Assembly (NCBI RefSeq): GCF_014385105.1
Contig: NZ_JACRTE010000002.1
Coordinates: 204,699-268,698 of the forward strand
Direction: 5' to 3'
Origin: Qingrenia yutianensis
Lineage (GTDB): Bacteria; Bacillota; Clostridia; UMGS1810
DNA: 64,000 nt
Shown here: piece after piece, positions 25,076-33,532 of the stretch
How the letters are laid out: the number at the start of each line of letters is the position of its first letter
How positions within the stretch are numbered: position 1 is the stretch's first letter
Made by a program: the position numbers and the translations under genes
The notes under the pieces: model-generated
Seen by the model: the letters and a program-made list of their open reading frames with translations, nothing else
The model's database searches: none
What the model was told of the DNA's origin: nothing

Positions 25076-25846
25076 TTACATATTTTCAATAACTTTATTC
25101 AAATAATCAAGGCTTTTGAAGTAATATTCAAGCCTGAATTGAAAGTATTTTTCGGTTATATAATTCAAATCTTCTATAAGCGCCTTGCCGATATTTGACG
25201 TATTGAAAACTGTTTTCATATCTTTTGCGAGAATGAATTTCATAAATCCCGAAAGTTTGGGATAAATTCTCACCGAACCGTCGCCGGAGCAGTTTTTGCA
25301 CACAGCTCCGCCTGCCGAAACGTCAAAATATTCAAGGTCGGTTTTCGCACCGCAGTGCGCGCACATATCGAGCGACGGGGCAAACCCTGCGTCCGACACC
25401 GTTTTAAGCTCAAATATTCCTTTTATCCTTTTAAGTTCGGTCAAAACGTCGCCGTTAACCGCTTTTTTCTCGGCATTTTCGATAAAATAAAGGCAGTTGA
25501 GCAAAAAGCGGAAATATTCGTTGTCGCCCTCCAAATATTCAGACGCAACCTTTGCCGCCTCTGCAAGATACGCACCGAAACTGAGCTTGTCCACGCTTGA
25601 ACGGATATTGTAAAAATTATTAAGCAGGGCGGCGCTCGAAAGCGAGAAAAATCCGCCGCTCCCGTTTAATTCAAAATCATTGTAACAAAACTGCTGCATA
25701 GCGGAAAAAGATTTGTGTTTCATACTTCTTATGCCCTTTGCTATGACGGTTATTTTTGTCATATCCTCACATAAAACGGTAAAAAGCGCGTCGTTGTCGG
25801 ACAGCTTATTTACTTTCAGAATCAGTCCCCTTGCCTTGCTCATCAT
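25076..25846 (-). CDS. recO: DNA repair protein RecO
   Basis: Mediates RecA loading and strand annealing in the RecFOR pathway. The 256-residue product has an N-terminal OB fold (residues 1-80) and a C-terminal helical domain with four zinc-ligand cysteines (CAHC and CKNC, residues ~160-190). The first start codons are two consecutive ATGs at 25841-25846; either could be used. The 5' end overlaps yqzL by 41 bases. Era lies further upstream, as in B. subtilis. Confidence 0.93.
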   Translation of the reverse strand: MMSKARGLILKVNKLSDNDALFTVLCEDMTKITVIAKGIRSMKHKSFSAMQQFCYNDFELNGSGGFFSLSSAALLNNFYNIRSSVDKLSFGAYLAEAAKVASEYLEGDNEYFRFLLNCLYFIENAEKKAVNGDVLTELKRIKGIFELKTVSDAGFAPSLDMCAHCGAKTDLEYFDVSAGGAVCKNCSGDGSVRIYPKLSGFMKFILAKDMKTVFNTSNIGKALIEDLNYITEKYFQFRLEYYFKSLDYLNKVIENM

Positions 25847-25946
25847 TCTTTATTGCTCCCTCATAATCGCAAATTTCCCTGTAGCCGAGATAGCTCTCAA
25901 CATTGCCTGTTTTTTCAAATACACTCCAAAAAAAGTTTTCCTCCAC
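25806..25946 (-). CDS. yqzL: YqzL family small protein (GTG start)
   Basis: A 46-residue frame on the minus strand from GTG 25944-25946 to the stop at 25806-25808. It reads M-EENFFWSVFEKTGNVESY and continues LGYREICDYEG. This resembles YqzL of Bacilli (xFxWxVFxxTGNIDxYL), a small protein of unknown function. It has its own GGAGGG Shine-Dalgarno at a good distance. The position between era and recO is the same as in B. subtilis. It overlaps the 5' end of recO by 41 bases in another frame, which suggests coupling. Confidence 0.8.
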   Translation of the reverse strand: MEENFFWSVFEKTGNVESYLGYREICDYEGAIKNDEQGKGTDSESK

Positions 25947-26034
25947 AAAAATCCCTCCAAAAGCATATTTTTATGCTTTTAGCTTGTCCGAAAAAAGATT
26001 TTTGATGTTTATAAAAATTTGGCAAATTAAAAAT

Positions 26035-26925
26035 TTAGTCGTTTTTAAGCCCAAATTCTTTCATTAAAAAGTTTGAATTTCTCCAGTCCTTTTTAACCTT
26101 TACCCAAAGCTCCAGAAACACTTTTTTGTCCAGTAATTTCTCACAGTCGCGCCGTGCGAGCGAGCCTATTCTTTTGAGCGTTCTTCCTCCGCTCCCGATA
26201 ATTATACCCTTATGCGAGTCTTTTTCACAGAAAATGTTTGCGGAAATGGAAACAATGTCTTTTTCCTCTTTCATTTTGACGATTTCCACCGCAATGCCGT
26301 GCGGTACTTCTTTATCAAGCGTGTAAAGCGTCTTTTCCCTTATGATTTCCGCGACAATCTGCTTTTCGGGCTGGTCGGTCACCATATCTTCGGGATAGTA
26401 CATCGGGCCTTCGGGAAGAAGTTTTCTTACTTCCTCTTTAAGTGCGTCTATGCCGTCGCCCGTCTTTGCGCTTATCGGCACAATTTCGGCAAATTCGCGC
26501 AGTTTGCTGTATTTTTCTATAACGGGCAAAAGCGCGTCTTTTCTTGCAGTATCGCACTTGTTTATGACCAAAATCGCAGGTATGTTCTTTGTTTTTTCGA
26601 TAATTTCAAGTTCGGCGTTTCTCACCTCGTCGGTCGGCTCAACCACAACGAGAACAAAATCCGCCTCGCCGATTGTTTCGTTAACGGCTTTGAGCATATT
26701 TTCGCCAAGCTTGTTTTTAGGCTTGTGAAATCCCGGTGTATCGAGAAAAACCGCCTGCATACCGCTCTCCGACATAATACCCAAAATTTTTCCGCGCGTG
26801 GTTTGCGGTTTGGGCGAAATTATCGCTATTTTCTGACCTATAAGCGCGTTTAAAAGCGTGGTTTTTCCAACGTTCGGTATGCCCACAATGCCGACGTATC
26901 CCGATTTAAAATTTTTGTTTTCCAT
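26035..26925 (-). CDS. era: GTPase Era
   Basis: Essential GTPase that binds 16S rRNA during 30S maturation. The 296-residue product has G1 GIPNVGKTT, G3 DTPG and G4 NKCD, and a C-terminal KH domain (IIIGSGGRTLKRIGSLARRD). The start ATG 26923-26925 is six bases after AGAGGT; an in-frame upstream ATG overlaps the ybeY end and lacks a better site. It follows ybeY by 13 bases. Confidence 0.96.
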   Translation of the reverse strand: MENKNFKSGYVGIVGIPNVGKTTLLNALIGQKIAIISPKPQTTRGKILGIMSESGMQAVFLDTPGFHKPKNKLGENMLKAVNETIGEADFVLVVVEPTDEVRNAELEIIEKTKNIPAILVINKCDTARKDALLPVIEKYSKLREFAEIVPISAKTGDGIDALKEEVRKLLPEGPMYYPEDMVTDQPEKQIVAEIIREKTLYTLDKEVPHGIAVEIVKMKEEKDIVSISANIFCEKDSHKGIIIGSGGRTLKRIGSLARRDCEKLLDKKVFLELWVKVKKDWRNSNFLMKEFGLKND

Positions 26926-26938
26926 AAATTCAACCTCT

Positions 26939-27427
26939 TTATTCATCTCTTGTAAGCTTTAATTTTTTGAGGATTTCCTCCTCTTTTTTGCGCATAATCG
27001 CTCTGTCCGCCTCGTCTATGTGGTCGTATCCCAAAAGATGAAGCATACTGTGACAGGTTAAAAATCCCGCCTCGCGCTCGAACGAATGACCGTACTCCTC
27101 CGCCTGTTCTTTTGCGCGTTCAAGCGAAATAACAATGTCGCCCAGCGACAGATAACCCTCGTAAAAATCCTCGTCCGACACGGTTATGTCACCGTTTTTA
27201 GCATCGAGAAACGGAAACGACAAAACGTCGGTCGCGCGGTCAATGCTGCGCTGTTCGCGGTTGATTTCACGTATTTGCTCATTGTCGGCAAACATAACGT
27301 TTACTTCGCATTTTTCGTCTATTTCTTCAAACTCCAAAACACCCTCGGCAACGCTTTTTATAAGCTTTTCAAGCGCGTCCGTGACCTCGATTTTGTCCTG
27401 GGTGTTATCGGTAAAAATTCTTATCAT
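26939..27427 (-). CDS. ybeY: Endoribonuclease YbeY
   Basis: Zinc endoribonuclease involved in 16S rRNA 3'-end maturation and ribosome quality control. The 162-residue product has the metal-binding motif HSMLHLLGYDH near residue 130. It overlaps the phoH end by 4 bases (ATGA). It forms the conserved phoH-ybeY-era unit; dgkA and cdd, which are often between ybeY and era in Bacilli, are absent here. Confidence 0.95.
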   Translation of the reverse strand: MIRIFTDNTQDKIEVTDALEKLIKSVAEGVLEFEEIDEKCEVNVMFADNEQIREINREQRSIDRATDVLSFPFLDAKNGDITVSDEDFYEGYLSLGDIVISLERAKEQAEEYGHSFEREAGFLTCHSMLHLLGYDHIDEADRAIMRKKEEEILKKLKLTRDE

Positions 27428-28407
27428 CTGTTTCCCCTTTTTTCGTTTTGCCTTGCAAGTTTCTTTTGCTCAAACCTGTCGTACGCTTTTATGATTTTCT
27501 GGACAAGCTGATGGCGCACAACGTCCTTGTCCGAAAGATAGCAAAAGCTTATGCCGTCAATATCTTTGAGTATTTTTTCAACCTCTTTAAGTCCTGATTT
27601 TTTGCCGTCCGGCAAGTCAATCTGCGTGACGTCGCCGGTGACGATAACGCGCGAATTAAAGCCGACGCGCGTAAGAAACATTTTCATCTGCTCGGGCGTG
27701 GTGTTCTGCGCCTCATCCAGAATTATAAAACTGTCGTCTATGGTTCGTCCGCGCATATACGCAAGCGGTGCAACCTCAATGCTTCCGCGCTCGACGTGTT
27801 TCTGATAGGTTTCAAATCCGAACATTTCATACAGCGCGTCGTATAACGGGCGCAGATACGGGTCTACCTTATTCTGCAAGTCGCCCGGCAGAAAACCGAG
27901 CTTTTCGCCTGCTTCAACCGCCGGACGCGTTAAAATTATCCTCGACACTTCTTTATTTTTGAACGCCTTAACCGCCAGCGCAACAGCAAGATAGGTCTTT
28001 CCCGTGCCGGCAGGGCCGATACCGAAAGTTATGGTGTTGTTTTTTATTGCCTCGACGTATTTTTTCTGTCCCATAGTCTTGCTTTTTATCGGCTTTCCCT
28101 TTGCCGTAATGCACACGCAGTCGCTGCCGTAAAGCGCCTCGTGGTCAATTCCGTCGCGCACGCTGTCGATTGTGTAGTTCACCGCCTGGTCGGTAATTTC
28201 ACCCTCGGTGTTAAAAATTTTCGCAAGACTCTCTATCGCCTTTTGCGCAAGCGCCGTGCCCGTTTCGCCGCCGCTTATTTTAATGTCGCCGCCTCGGTTT
28301 ACAATGCTCACGTCAAACGCAGTCTGAATTTTTTTAAGATTTTTGTCAAAATCGCCGAACACCGCCAAAATCTGCTCGCCGTTTTGTAAGGATATGTTTC
28401 TCTCCAA
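27424..28407 (-). CDS. phoH: PhoH-like ATPase
   Basis: PhoH/YbeZ family ATPase, commonly paired with YbeY in RNA metabolism. The 327-residue product has the P-loop GPAGTGKTYLAVALAV and Walker B ILDEAQNTT, and an N-terminal KH-like region. It lies 4 bases downstream of yqfD and overlaps ybeY. The name reflects E. coli phosphate control, but nothing here suggests that. Confidence 0.93.
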   Translation of the reverse strand: MERNISLQNGEQILAVFGDFDKNLKKIQTAFDVSIVNRGGDIKISGGETGTALAQKAIESLAKIFNTEGEITDQAVNYTIDSVRDGIDHEALYGSDCVCITAKGKPIKSKTMGQKKYVEAIKNNTITFGIGPAGTGKTYLAVALAVKAFKNKEVSRIILTRPAVEAGEKLGFLPGDLQNKVDPYLRPLYDALYEMFGFETYQKHVERGSIEVAPLAYMRGRTIDDSFIILDEAQNTTPEQMKMFLTRVGFNSRVIVTGDVTQIDLPDGKKSGLKEVEKILKDIDGISFCYLSDKDVVRHQLVQKIIKAYDRFEQKKLARQNEKRGNR

Positions 28408-28411
28408 GCCG

Positions 28412-29605
28412 TTAACCTCCGTTTTCTATTTTCACATTCTCGCCTATGCTCTGTATGCACTCATACGTCACTTTTATATAAATTTTTCCGTTTTTCTGCA
28501 TCATATGGTCTGTGCTCGCGTTCACAACCTTTACGTCTTTTCCGATTTCTTTGTCAAGTTCTTTTTTTATTATACCGCCATAATACACCAAAGCGCCCTC
28601 GGTTGTCAACTTTGTTTCTATTTTATTTTTTTCGTAATACACATCTTTTTTGTTCGACAACGGCAAAAAGAAGTTTTTGCCGATATGGAAAGCGGACGTT
28701 TTGCTCTCTTTGTCGTAAAATTCAAATGGAATTTCGTCCTTTATATATAATGATACATCAAAACCGAAAAAATTTACAGTGTTTTTTGAAATTTTTTTGT
28801 CGGTGCGTATGTATTCAACCTTTTCAAGCGGAAATTCGCCGTCTTTTGAATACCACGTCCGCGCCGTCACCTCACCGCGCGCCGAGCCGATTTTTTCGCC
28901 TGCCTCGCCGAGCGAAACAATTCCCGAAATCAGCAAATCGCCTTTGTCCACAATATCGCCCTCGCGCACCGACGCTTCGCCGTTTAACGCAACAACGCGC
29001 GTCACAAGCCCGTCTTTCGACGCAACAATGTTCGACGGCACGGTATCGTCCACAATTTCGGGCGCCGGCACCTTTTCTTTCACCGACACATTCGCGCGCG
29101 TGCCTTTAATGTCTACCCACAGCCACGAAAGCGCTTTTTCTTTCTTTAAAATTTCGTTCTGCAAGCGGTAAACGTCCACATTAAACCGCGGTGTTCCGAC
29201 CTTGAACCCAAGCTCGGCAAGGCGGTTTATTATAACGCTTTCGGGAACTTTTTCGTTTCCTGTAACGTCTATGCGCCAGATAAAGCTTGAAAGCGCGGAA
29301 AACAAAATCACCGCGATTAAAAATCCCGCCGCGAACGCCTTGCGCTTTTTGTACTTTTGTATGATAAACGGCAGTCCTGCCCGCTTTTTTATTTTCACCT
29401 CGGAGCGCGTTTTGTATGCCGCACCGCGCACCTGTTTAAAGCCGTTTATGCTCATTTTCATTTCAAGATTGTTTTCACCGCCGTATTTTACGTCCCATAA
29501 GCAAATATCTTTTTTTAAACACAAATTTAAAAAGCGTTCAAGAAAAAATCCCCTAACGCCCAAAAACACATATCCTCTTAAAAAATTGAAAAATCTTACA
29601 AACAA
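28412..29605 (-). CDS. yqfD: Sporulation protein YqfD (TTG start)
   Basis: Member of the YqfD/SpoIV-like family expressed in the mother cell. The product of about 397 residues has a transmembrane segment near residues 85-105 (AFAAGFLIAVILFSALSSF), a POTRA-like region and a SipL-like C-terminal part. The start is uncertain: TTG 29603-29605 lies about six bases from GAGGTG, whereas GTG 29612-29614 overlaps that site. Directly downstream of yqfC and upstream of phoH, as in B. subtilis. Confidence 0.88.
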   Translation of the reverse strand: MFVRFFNFLRGYVFLGVRGFFLERFLNLCLKKDICLWDVKYGGENNLEMKMSINGFKQVRGAAYKTRSEVKIKKRAGLPFIIQKYKKRKAFAAGFLIAVILFSALSSFIWRIDVTGNEKVPESVIINRLAELGFKVGTPRFNVDVYRLQNEILKKEKALSWLWVDIKGTRANVSVKEKVPAPEIVDDTVPSNIVASKDGLVTRVVALNGEASVREGDIVDKGDLLISGIVSLGEAGEKIGSARGEVTARTWYSKDGEFPLEKVEYIRTDKKISKNTVNFFGFDVSLYIKDEIPFEFYDKESKTSAFHIGKNFFLPLSNKKDVYYEKNKIETKLTTEGALVYYGGIIKKELDKEIGKDVKVVNASTDHMMQKNGKIYIKVTYECIQSIGENVKIENGG

Positions 29606-29615
29606 AAGGCACACC

Positions 29616-29882
29616 TCACTCGTAAACCACCGAAGTAATTTTTCCCGAAATACTCAAATCCTCGTTTGTGACAAAATCCATAAGCAGGCTCTCGCCCGTG
29701 ATTTTAACAATAAAATCGGCAGTGTTCACCTTCACTTCTTTGTCGGAATATTCTATAATCCCGATATAGTTTTCAATCCAGACGTTGTAATTTGCCTCCA
29801 GCACAATTTTGGGCGAATCCATTATAACCTCGGCAGGAAACGCAAGAGTTTCCTTTATTTTCTGTTTGATTTTCCGTTTCAT
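29616..29882 (-). CDS. yqfC: Sporulation protein YqfC
   Basis: Small protein of the YqfC family, expressed in the mother cell during sporulation in B. subtilis; its biochemical role is unknown to me. The 88-residue product contains EVIMDSPKIVLEANYNVWIE and the conserved IIEYSDKEVKVNT. It lies immediately upstream of yqfD. A GGGGGG-type Shine-Dalgarno precedes the ATG at 29880-29882. Confidence 0.88.
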   Translation of the reverse strand: MKRKIKQKIKETLAFPAEVIMDSPKIVLEANYNVWIENYIGIIEYSDKEVKVNTADFIVKITGESLLMDFVTNEDLSISGKITSVVYE

Positions 29883-29904
29883 ATTGCCTGCCCCCCGTCT
29901 TTAA

Positions 29905-29933
29905 ATAATATGCTCGGCATTTTTTGAATATAC
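29905..29933 (-). promoter_or_regulatory. Sigma-E-like promoter upstream of yqfC
   Basis: On the minus strand GTATATT (29927-29933) is followed after 14 bases by CATATTAT (29905-29912), a good match to the Bacillus sigma-E pattern. It lies in the 73-base divergent spacer between yqfC and the YlbJ-like gene. I saw no comparable pair in the plus direction. Confidence 0.6.
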
Positions 29934-29955
29934 ATAACAAAAAGAGGTGGAATTT

Positions 29956-31002
29956 ATGAAAAAACTTATCCCGTTTTCTGCGTTTGCGTTTATCGTGCTG
30001 ACCTGCGTTTTTTCGGCGCAGTGCACAAAAAGCGCGTCCGACGCTCTTAATATGTGCCTTTACACGCTTTTGCCGTCGCTGTTTCCGTTTTTTGTGTTTT
30101 CGCGGATTTTCATTTTGTCGGGCGGTGCTGACCTGCTGGCGAAAAAGCTTGCATTCGTCACAAAACCGCTTTTTAATATGAGCGGAGGGTGCATTGTGCC
30201 GATAATTTTAGGTATTCTGTGCGGTTACCCCGTCGGCGCGAAAACCGCGGCGGAGCTTTACGGCGAGGGAGTTATTACAAAGGACGAGGCACAGCGTCTT
30301 TGCGGATTTTGCAATAATTCCGGACCTCTTTTTTTAATCGGCGCGGTGGGCGCCGGTATGCTTATGTGCCCGTCCGCCGGAATTTTGCTGTATGCGGTTC
30401 ACATTCTTTCCGCGCTTTCCGTCGGAATAATCTTCCGCGGAAAAGGTATTGATAAAAAAAGCATCGTTCACGGCAGTGCGCCGAAAAACACGGCTGTGAA
30501 CGAAAACATATTCGTCACCGCGGTTGAGGAGAGCGTCGGCACGATTTTGAACGTTTTCGGATATGTGATTTTTTTCGCGGTGCTGACGTCGTTTGTCAAA
30601 AATCCGTTTATCGTAGGAATTTTCGAGATAACAAACGCACTGAAAAAAATTTCACTGCTTGATTTTCCGCTTTGGCAAAAATTTGTTTTTTCCGCATTTT
30701 TCTCGTCTTGGGGCGGACTTTCGGTGCATATGCAAACCTACGGAATTTTGTCAAAATATTCGCTTTCGCTTAAAAAATACGTTTCTGCAAAGTTTATCCA
30801 CTCGGTTTTCGCGTTTGTCTACGCGCTTATCGCAATAAAAATTGTGCCTCTGCCGTTCAAAACATTTTCGTCCGCATTTGAAAAAACCGCGGTTTCGCTC
30901 AACATAGCATCGCTTGTATGCACGGTAATTTTGGGAATATATCTGTTTTATTTGAATATAATTTTATTAAGACACAAAAACGGAAAGGACGAAAAAATAT
31001 GA
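29956..31002 (+). CDS. ylbJ: Sporulation integral membrane protein YlbJ-like
   Basis: A 348-residue membrane protein with about eight hydrophobic segments and the nucleoside-recognition (Gate) motif with GILCGYPVGAKTAAELYGEG and CGFCNNSGPLFLIGAVG. The sequence is typical of the YlbJ/SpmA-like group of sporulation proteins. The start ATG 29956 follows GAGGTGG. It is divergent from yqfC-yqfD and overlaps tspO by 4 bases. The exact role in spore formation is inferred from family. Confidence 0.8.
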   Translation: MKKLIPFSAFAFIVLTCVFSAQCTKSASDALNMCLYTLLPSLFPFFVFSRIFILSGGADLLAKKLAFVTKPLFNMSGGCIVPIILGILCGYPVGAKTAAELYGEGVITKDEAQRLCGFCNNSGPLFLIGAVGAGMLMCPSAGILLYAVHILSALSVGIIFRGKGIDKKSIVHGSAPKNTAVNENIFVTAVEESVGTILNVFGYVIFFAVLTSFVKNPFIVGIFEITNALKKISLLDFPLWQKFVFSAFFSSWGGLSVHMQTYGILSKYSLSLKKYVSAKFIHSVFAFVYALIAIKIVPLPFKTFSSAFEKTAVSLNIASLVCTVILGIYLFYLNIILLRHKNGKDEKI

Positions 31003-31487
31003 TAAAAACGTTTAACGCAAAAAATTTAAAAAAGTTTTTAATCTGCCTTGCAATCAGCCTCGGCACGGGCGGTTTGAGCGCGTTTTTAACGCGTAATTCG
31101 CAGGATTTTTACAACACCCTCACAAGACCGCCGTTTGCACCGCCGGCATATATTTTCGGCATTGTATGGACAATTTTGTATATTCTCATCGGCATAGCGT
31201 CGTTTTTGATTGTAAAGAGCGGAATAGACAATTCCGGCGTGTCCGAAAGCTTTAAAACATACATTTTCAATCTTGTTCTGCTGTTTTTATGGCCGATTAT
31301 TTTCTTTAACTTCAACAATCTGTGGCTGTCGGTGATTGTGATTATAATTTCGCTTTTCACCGCAATAACTGTGTTTTTCAAGTTTTATAACATAAATAAA
31401 GCAGCAGGTTATCTCTACCTGCCGCTTGTTTTGTGGATTTTGTTTGCAACCGTTTTAAACATATCGATTTGGTGGCTGAACAAATAA
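30999..31487 (+). CDS. tspO: TspO/MBR family membrane protein
   Basis: Five-helix membrane protein of the tryptophan-rich sensory protein family, which binds porphyrins and other ligands. The 162-residue product has the family pattern: TRPPFAPPAYIFGIVWTIL, then WPIIFFNFNNLW and a C-terminal helix. ATG at 30999 overlaps the ylbJ stop (ATGA), so it is probably translationally coupled. The physiological ligand in this anaerobe is unknown. Confidence 0.92.
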   Translation: MIKTFNAKNLKKFLICLAISLGTGGLSAFLTRNSQDFYNTLTRPPFAPPAYIFGIVWTILYILIGIASFLIVKSGIDNSGVSESFKTYIFNLVLLFLWPIIFFNFNNLWLSVIVIIISLFTAITVFFKFYNINKAAGYLYLPLVLWILFATVLNISIWWLNK

Positions 31488-31489
31488 AT

Positions 31490-33235
31490 TTACTTCTTTA
31501 AACTTTCAACGGTTTTCTCGTCGGGTGTAACTACCGCGGTTTTGTTATTCACATAAATAACCATACCGGGTTTCGCGCCCGACGGTTTTTTTACGTTTTT
31601 AACCGCCGTGTAGTCCACGCTCACGTTCGCGCTGTTTCTGCCCTTGCTGTAATAAGCGGCAATCATTGCCGCTTCAAAAATTGTGCGTTCGGGAATGTTT
31701 TCGTCACCGCCTGTTTTAATAACCGCGTGCGAACCGTGAATGGTTTTTGTGTGAAGCCAAATATCGGTCGAACGCGCAAGCTTGAGCGTCACATAGTCGT
31801 TTTGCTTGTTGTTTTTTCCGACAAAAATTTCATATCCGTCACTGCTTACAAATTCCATAGGCTTTATCTGTGCCTGTTTCTTTTTTCCTTTTATATTGCG
31901 CTTTTTAAGGTATCCCTGCTCGACAAGTTCTTCTTTAATCTGCGCGATTTCCTCTTTTGTTTCAACGTTTTCCATATTGAGCAAAACCGTTTCGAGATAG
32001 TCGATTTCCGCCTCGTTGAGTTTTTTCTGAACAAGCGTTTCCGCCTCGGCGGTTTTCTCCTTGTTGTATTTTTTATAATATTTCTGCGCGTTCTGCGACG
32101 GTGTGAGCGTTTCATCAAGCGCGATTTCAATTATTTTTCCGCCGTCGTAAAAATTCTCCAAAACCGCTTTTTTATCGCCCTTGTTTATGCGGTAAATGTT
32201 CGCGGTGATAAGGTCGCCTTTAACCTTGTTAAGCTCTCTTTTTTTGCATTTTTCAAGCGTTTCGCACTCAAGCTGAAGTTTTTTTCTGCACCTTGCAAGA
32301 TTGTTTGAAATCACCTTGGTAATATCTGCGGTTTTCTGCTTTACGCTCTCTTTTGCCGCCTTTTTCTCATAAAAACTTTCCAGCGCAAGGCTCATCGACT
32401 CAAAATATTCTTTTTCCGCCATTTCGCCGTACTGGTTTATGCCGAGCGCCGAAAATTCAAGCATTTTTCCGCTTTGCGCGTCGGTCAGCACAACGGGCGA
32501 AAATTCGCCTTTTTCAATTCTCTTAAAAGCTTTGAAAAATTCGTCCGCAACTTTTTTGTCGTTTTCATAGCTTATTTCGGTATCCGCGCCGAGTGCGCGG
32601 TATGCGATTTCGCGTGCGGTTAAGGGACTTATTCCCATAAACGACGACATAATTTTTTTGTCGTAACCGCCCTGAATTTCGCCGATTGCGGACAGAAAAT
32701 CGTTATAACCGGCCTCAAGCGGATTTTGCTTTCCCTGCGACGGCGCGTTTTCGTAGATAAGCCCGGGCATAATCTGCCTTACACGGCTCATTGTGATGTC
32801 AACGTGAAAAATACTGTCGATAATTTTTCTGCTGCAGTCGGTGAGAATTATGTTTGAATGTTTTCCCATAATCTCGCAAATCAGCGTTTTAACCGACAAA
32901 TCGCCCAGTTCGTTATAGCTTTCAACGTCAAATTCTATAATTCTTTCAAAGTCAACCTGCCTTATTCCGACGATTTTTCCTCCGCAAAGGTGCTTTCGCA
33001 AAAGCATGCAAAAAAGAGGCGGAGTATCGGGATTATCCTTTGTCACGCTGATAAAACCCACCCTCGCAAATGACGGGTGCGCGCACAAAAGCAACTTATA
33101 ACTGTCCTTAAAATTTCTTATTGACAAAACTATTTCGTCGCGTTCGGGCTGATAAACCTTTTCAACCCTTGCGCCGATAAGTTTTTTTGTAAATTCGTTT
33201 TTCAGCGCGCAAAGCACACTGCCGTCAAGCGCCAT
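31490..33235 (-). CDS. rqcH: Rqc2 homologue RqcH (NFACT family)
   Basis: Ribosome quality-control protein that adds alanine tails to stalled nascent chains on 50S subunits. The 581-residue product begins MALDGSVLCALKNEFTKKL, with the NFACT-N domain (residues 1-220), a helix-hairpin-helix region, coiled coil (residues ~290-440) and the NFACT-R domain (residues ~460-560; SDGYEIFVGKNNKQNDYVT, HTKTIHGSHAVIK). The start at 33233-33235 is placed after AAGGAA. It is convergent with tspO, 2 bases apart. Formerly annotated FbpA, fibronectin-binding. Confidence 0.93.
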   Translation of the reverse strand: MALDGSVLCALKNEFTKKLIGARVEKVYQPERDEIVLSIRNFKDSYKLLLCAHPSFARVGFISVTKDNPDTPPLFCMLLRKHLCGGKIVGIRQVDFERIIEFDVESYNELGDLSVKTLICEIMGKHSNIILTDCSRKIIDSIFHVDITMSRVRQIMPGLIYENAPSQGKQNPLEAGYNDFLSAIGEIQGGYDKKIMSSFMGISPLTAREIAYRALGADTEISYENDKKVADEFFKAFKRIEKGEFSPVVLTDAQSGKMLEFSALGINQYGEMAEKEYFESMSLALESFYEKKAAKESVKQKTADITKVISNNLARCRKKLQLECETLEKCKKRELNKVKGDLITANIYRINKGDKKAVLENFYDGGKIIEIALDETLTPSQNAQKYYKKYNKEKTAEAETLVQKKLNEAEIDYLETVLLNMENVETKEEIAQIKEELVEQGYLKKRNIKGKKKQAQIKPMEFVSSDGYEIFVGKNNKQNDYVTLKLARSTDIWLHTKTIHGSHAVIKTGGDENIPERTIFEAAMIAAYYSKGRNSANVSVDYTAVKNVKKPSGAKPGMVIYVNNKTAVVTPDEKTVESLKK

Positions 33236-33430
33236 ATTTCTCATTCCTTAAAAAGTTTTTTCCTTGTTTATATTAACATATTCCGCCTAAGGTTATCAAG
33301 TTTTATTGAAAATAAATAATTTTGGTGTATAAAACCCACAATTTTATACAATTCAAAAGTTTAAAATATATAAAAAATACACAAAATTTAATTTTTTTGC
33401 CGATTTGAATGTATATTTTAAAAAATACAT

Positions 33431-33459
33431 TTGAAAATTTTAAAAAAACGTGTTATAAT
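33431..33459 (+). promoter_or_regulatory. Predicted sigma-A promoter of nifJ
   Basis: TTGAAA (33431-33436) is followed after 17 bases by a perfect TATAAT (33454-33459). The leader to the nifJ ATG is about 65 bases and carries a hairpin and a strong Shine-Dalgarno (AAGGAGG). Confidence 0.8.
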
Positions 33460-33483
33460 ACAAGGGTTATTAGTTGTGTAACA

Positions 33484-33506
33484 ATATCGGTTTTAAAAAC
33501 CGGTAT
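33484..33506 (+). other. Palindrome in the nifJ leader
   Basis: An inverted repeat of about 11 bp (ATATCGGTTTT with AAAACCGGTAT, one G-U) lies between the promoter and the Shine-Dalgarno of nifJ. It could be an operator or an mRNA stem. No classical Rex or other site is apparent to me. Confidence 0.4.
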
Positions 33507-33532
33507 GGCAATATTTTAAGGAGGCTTAAAAA

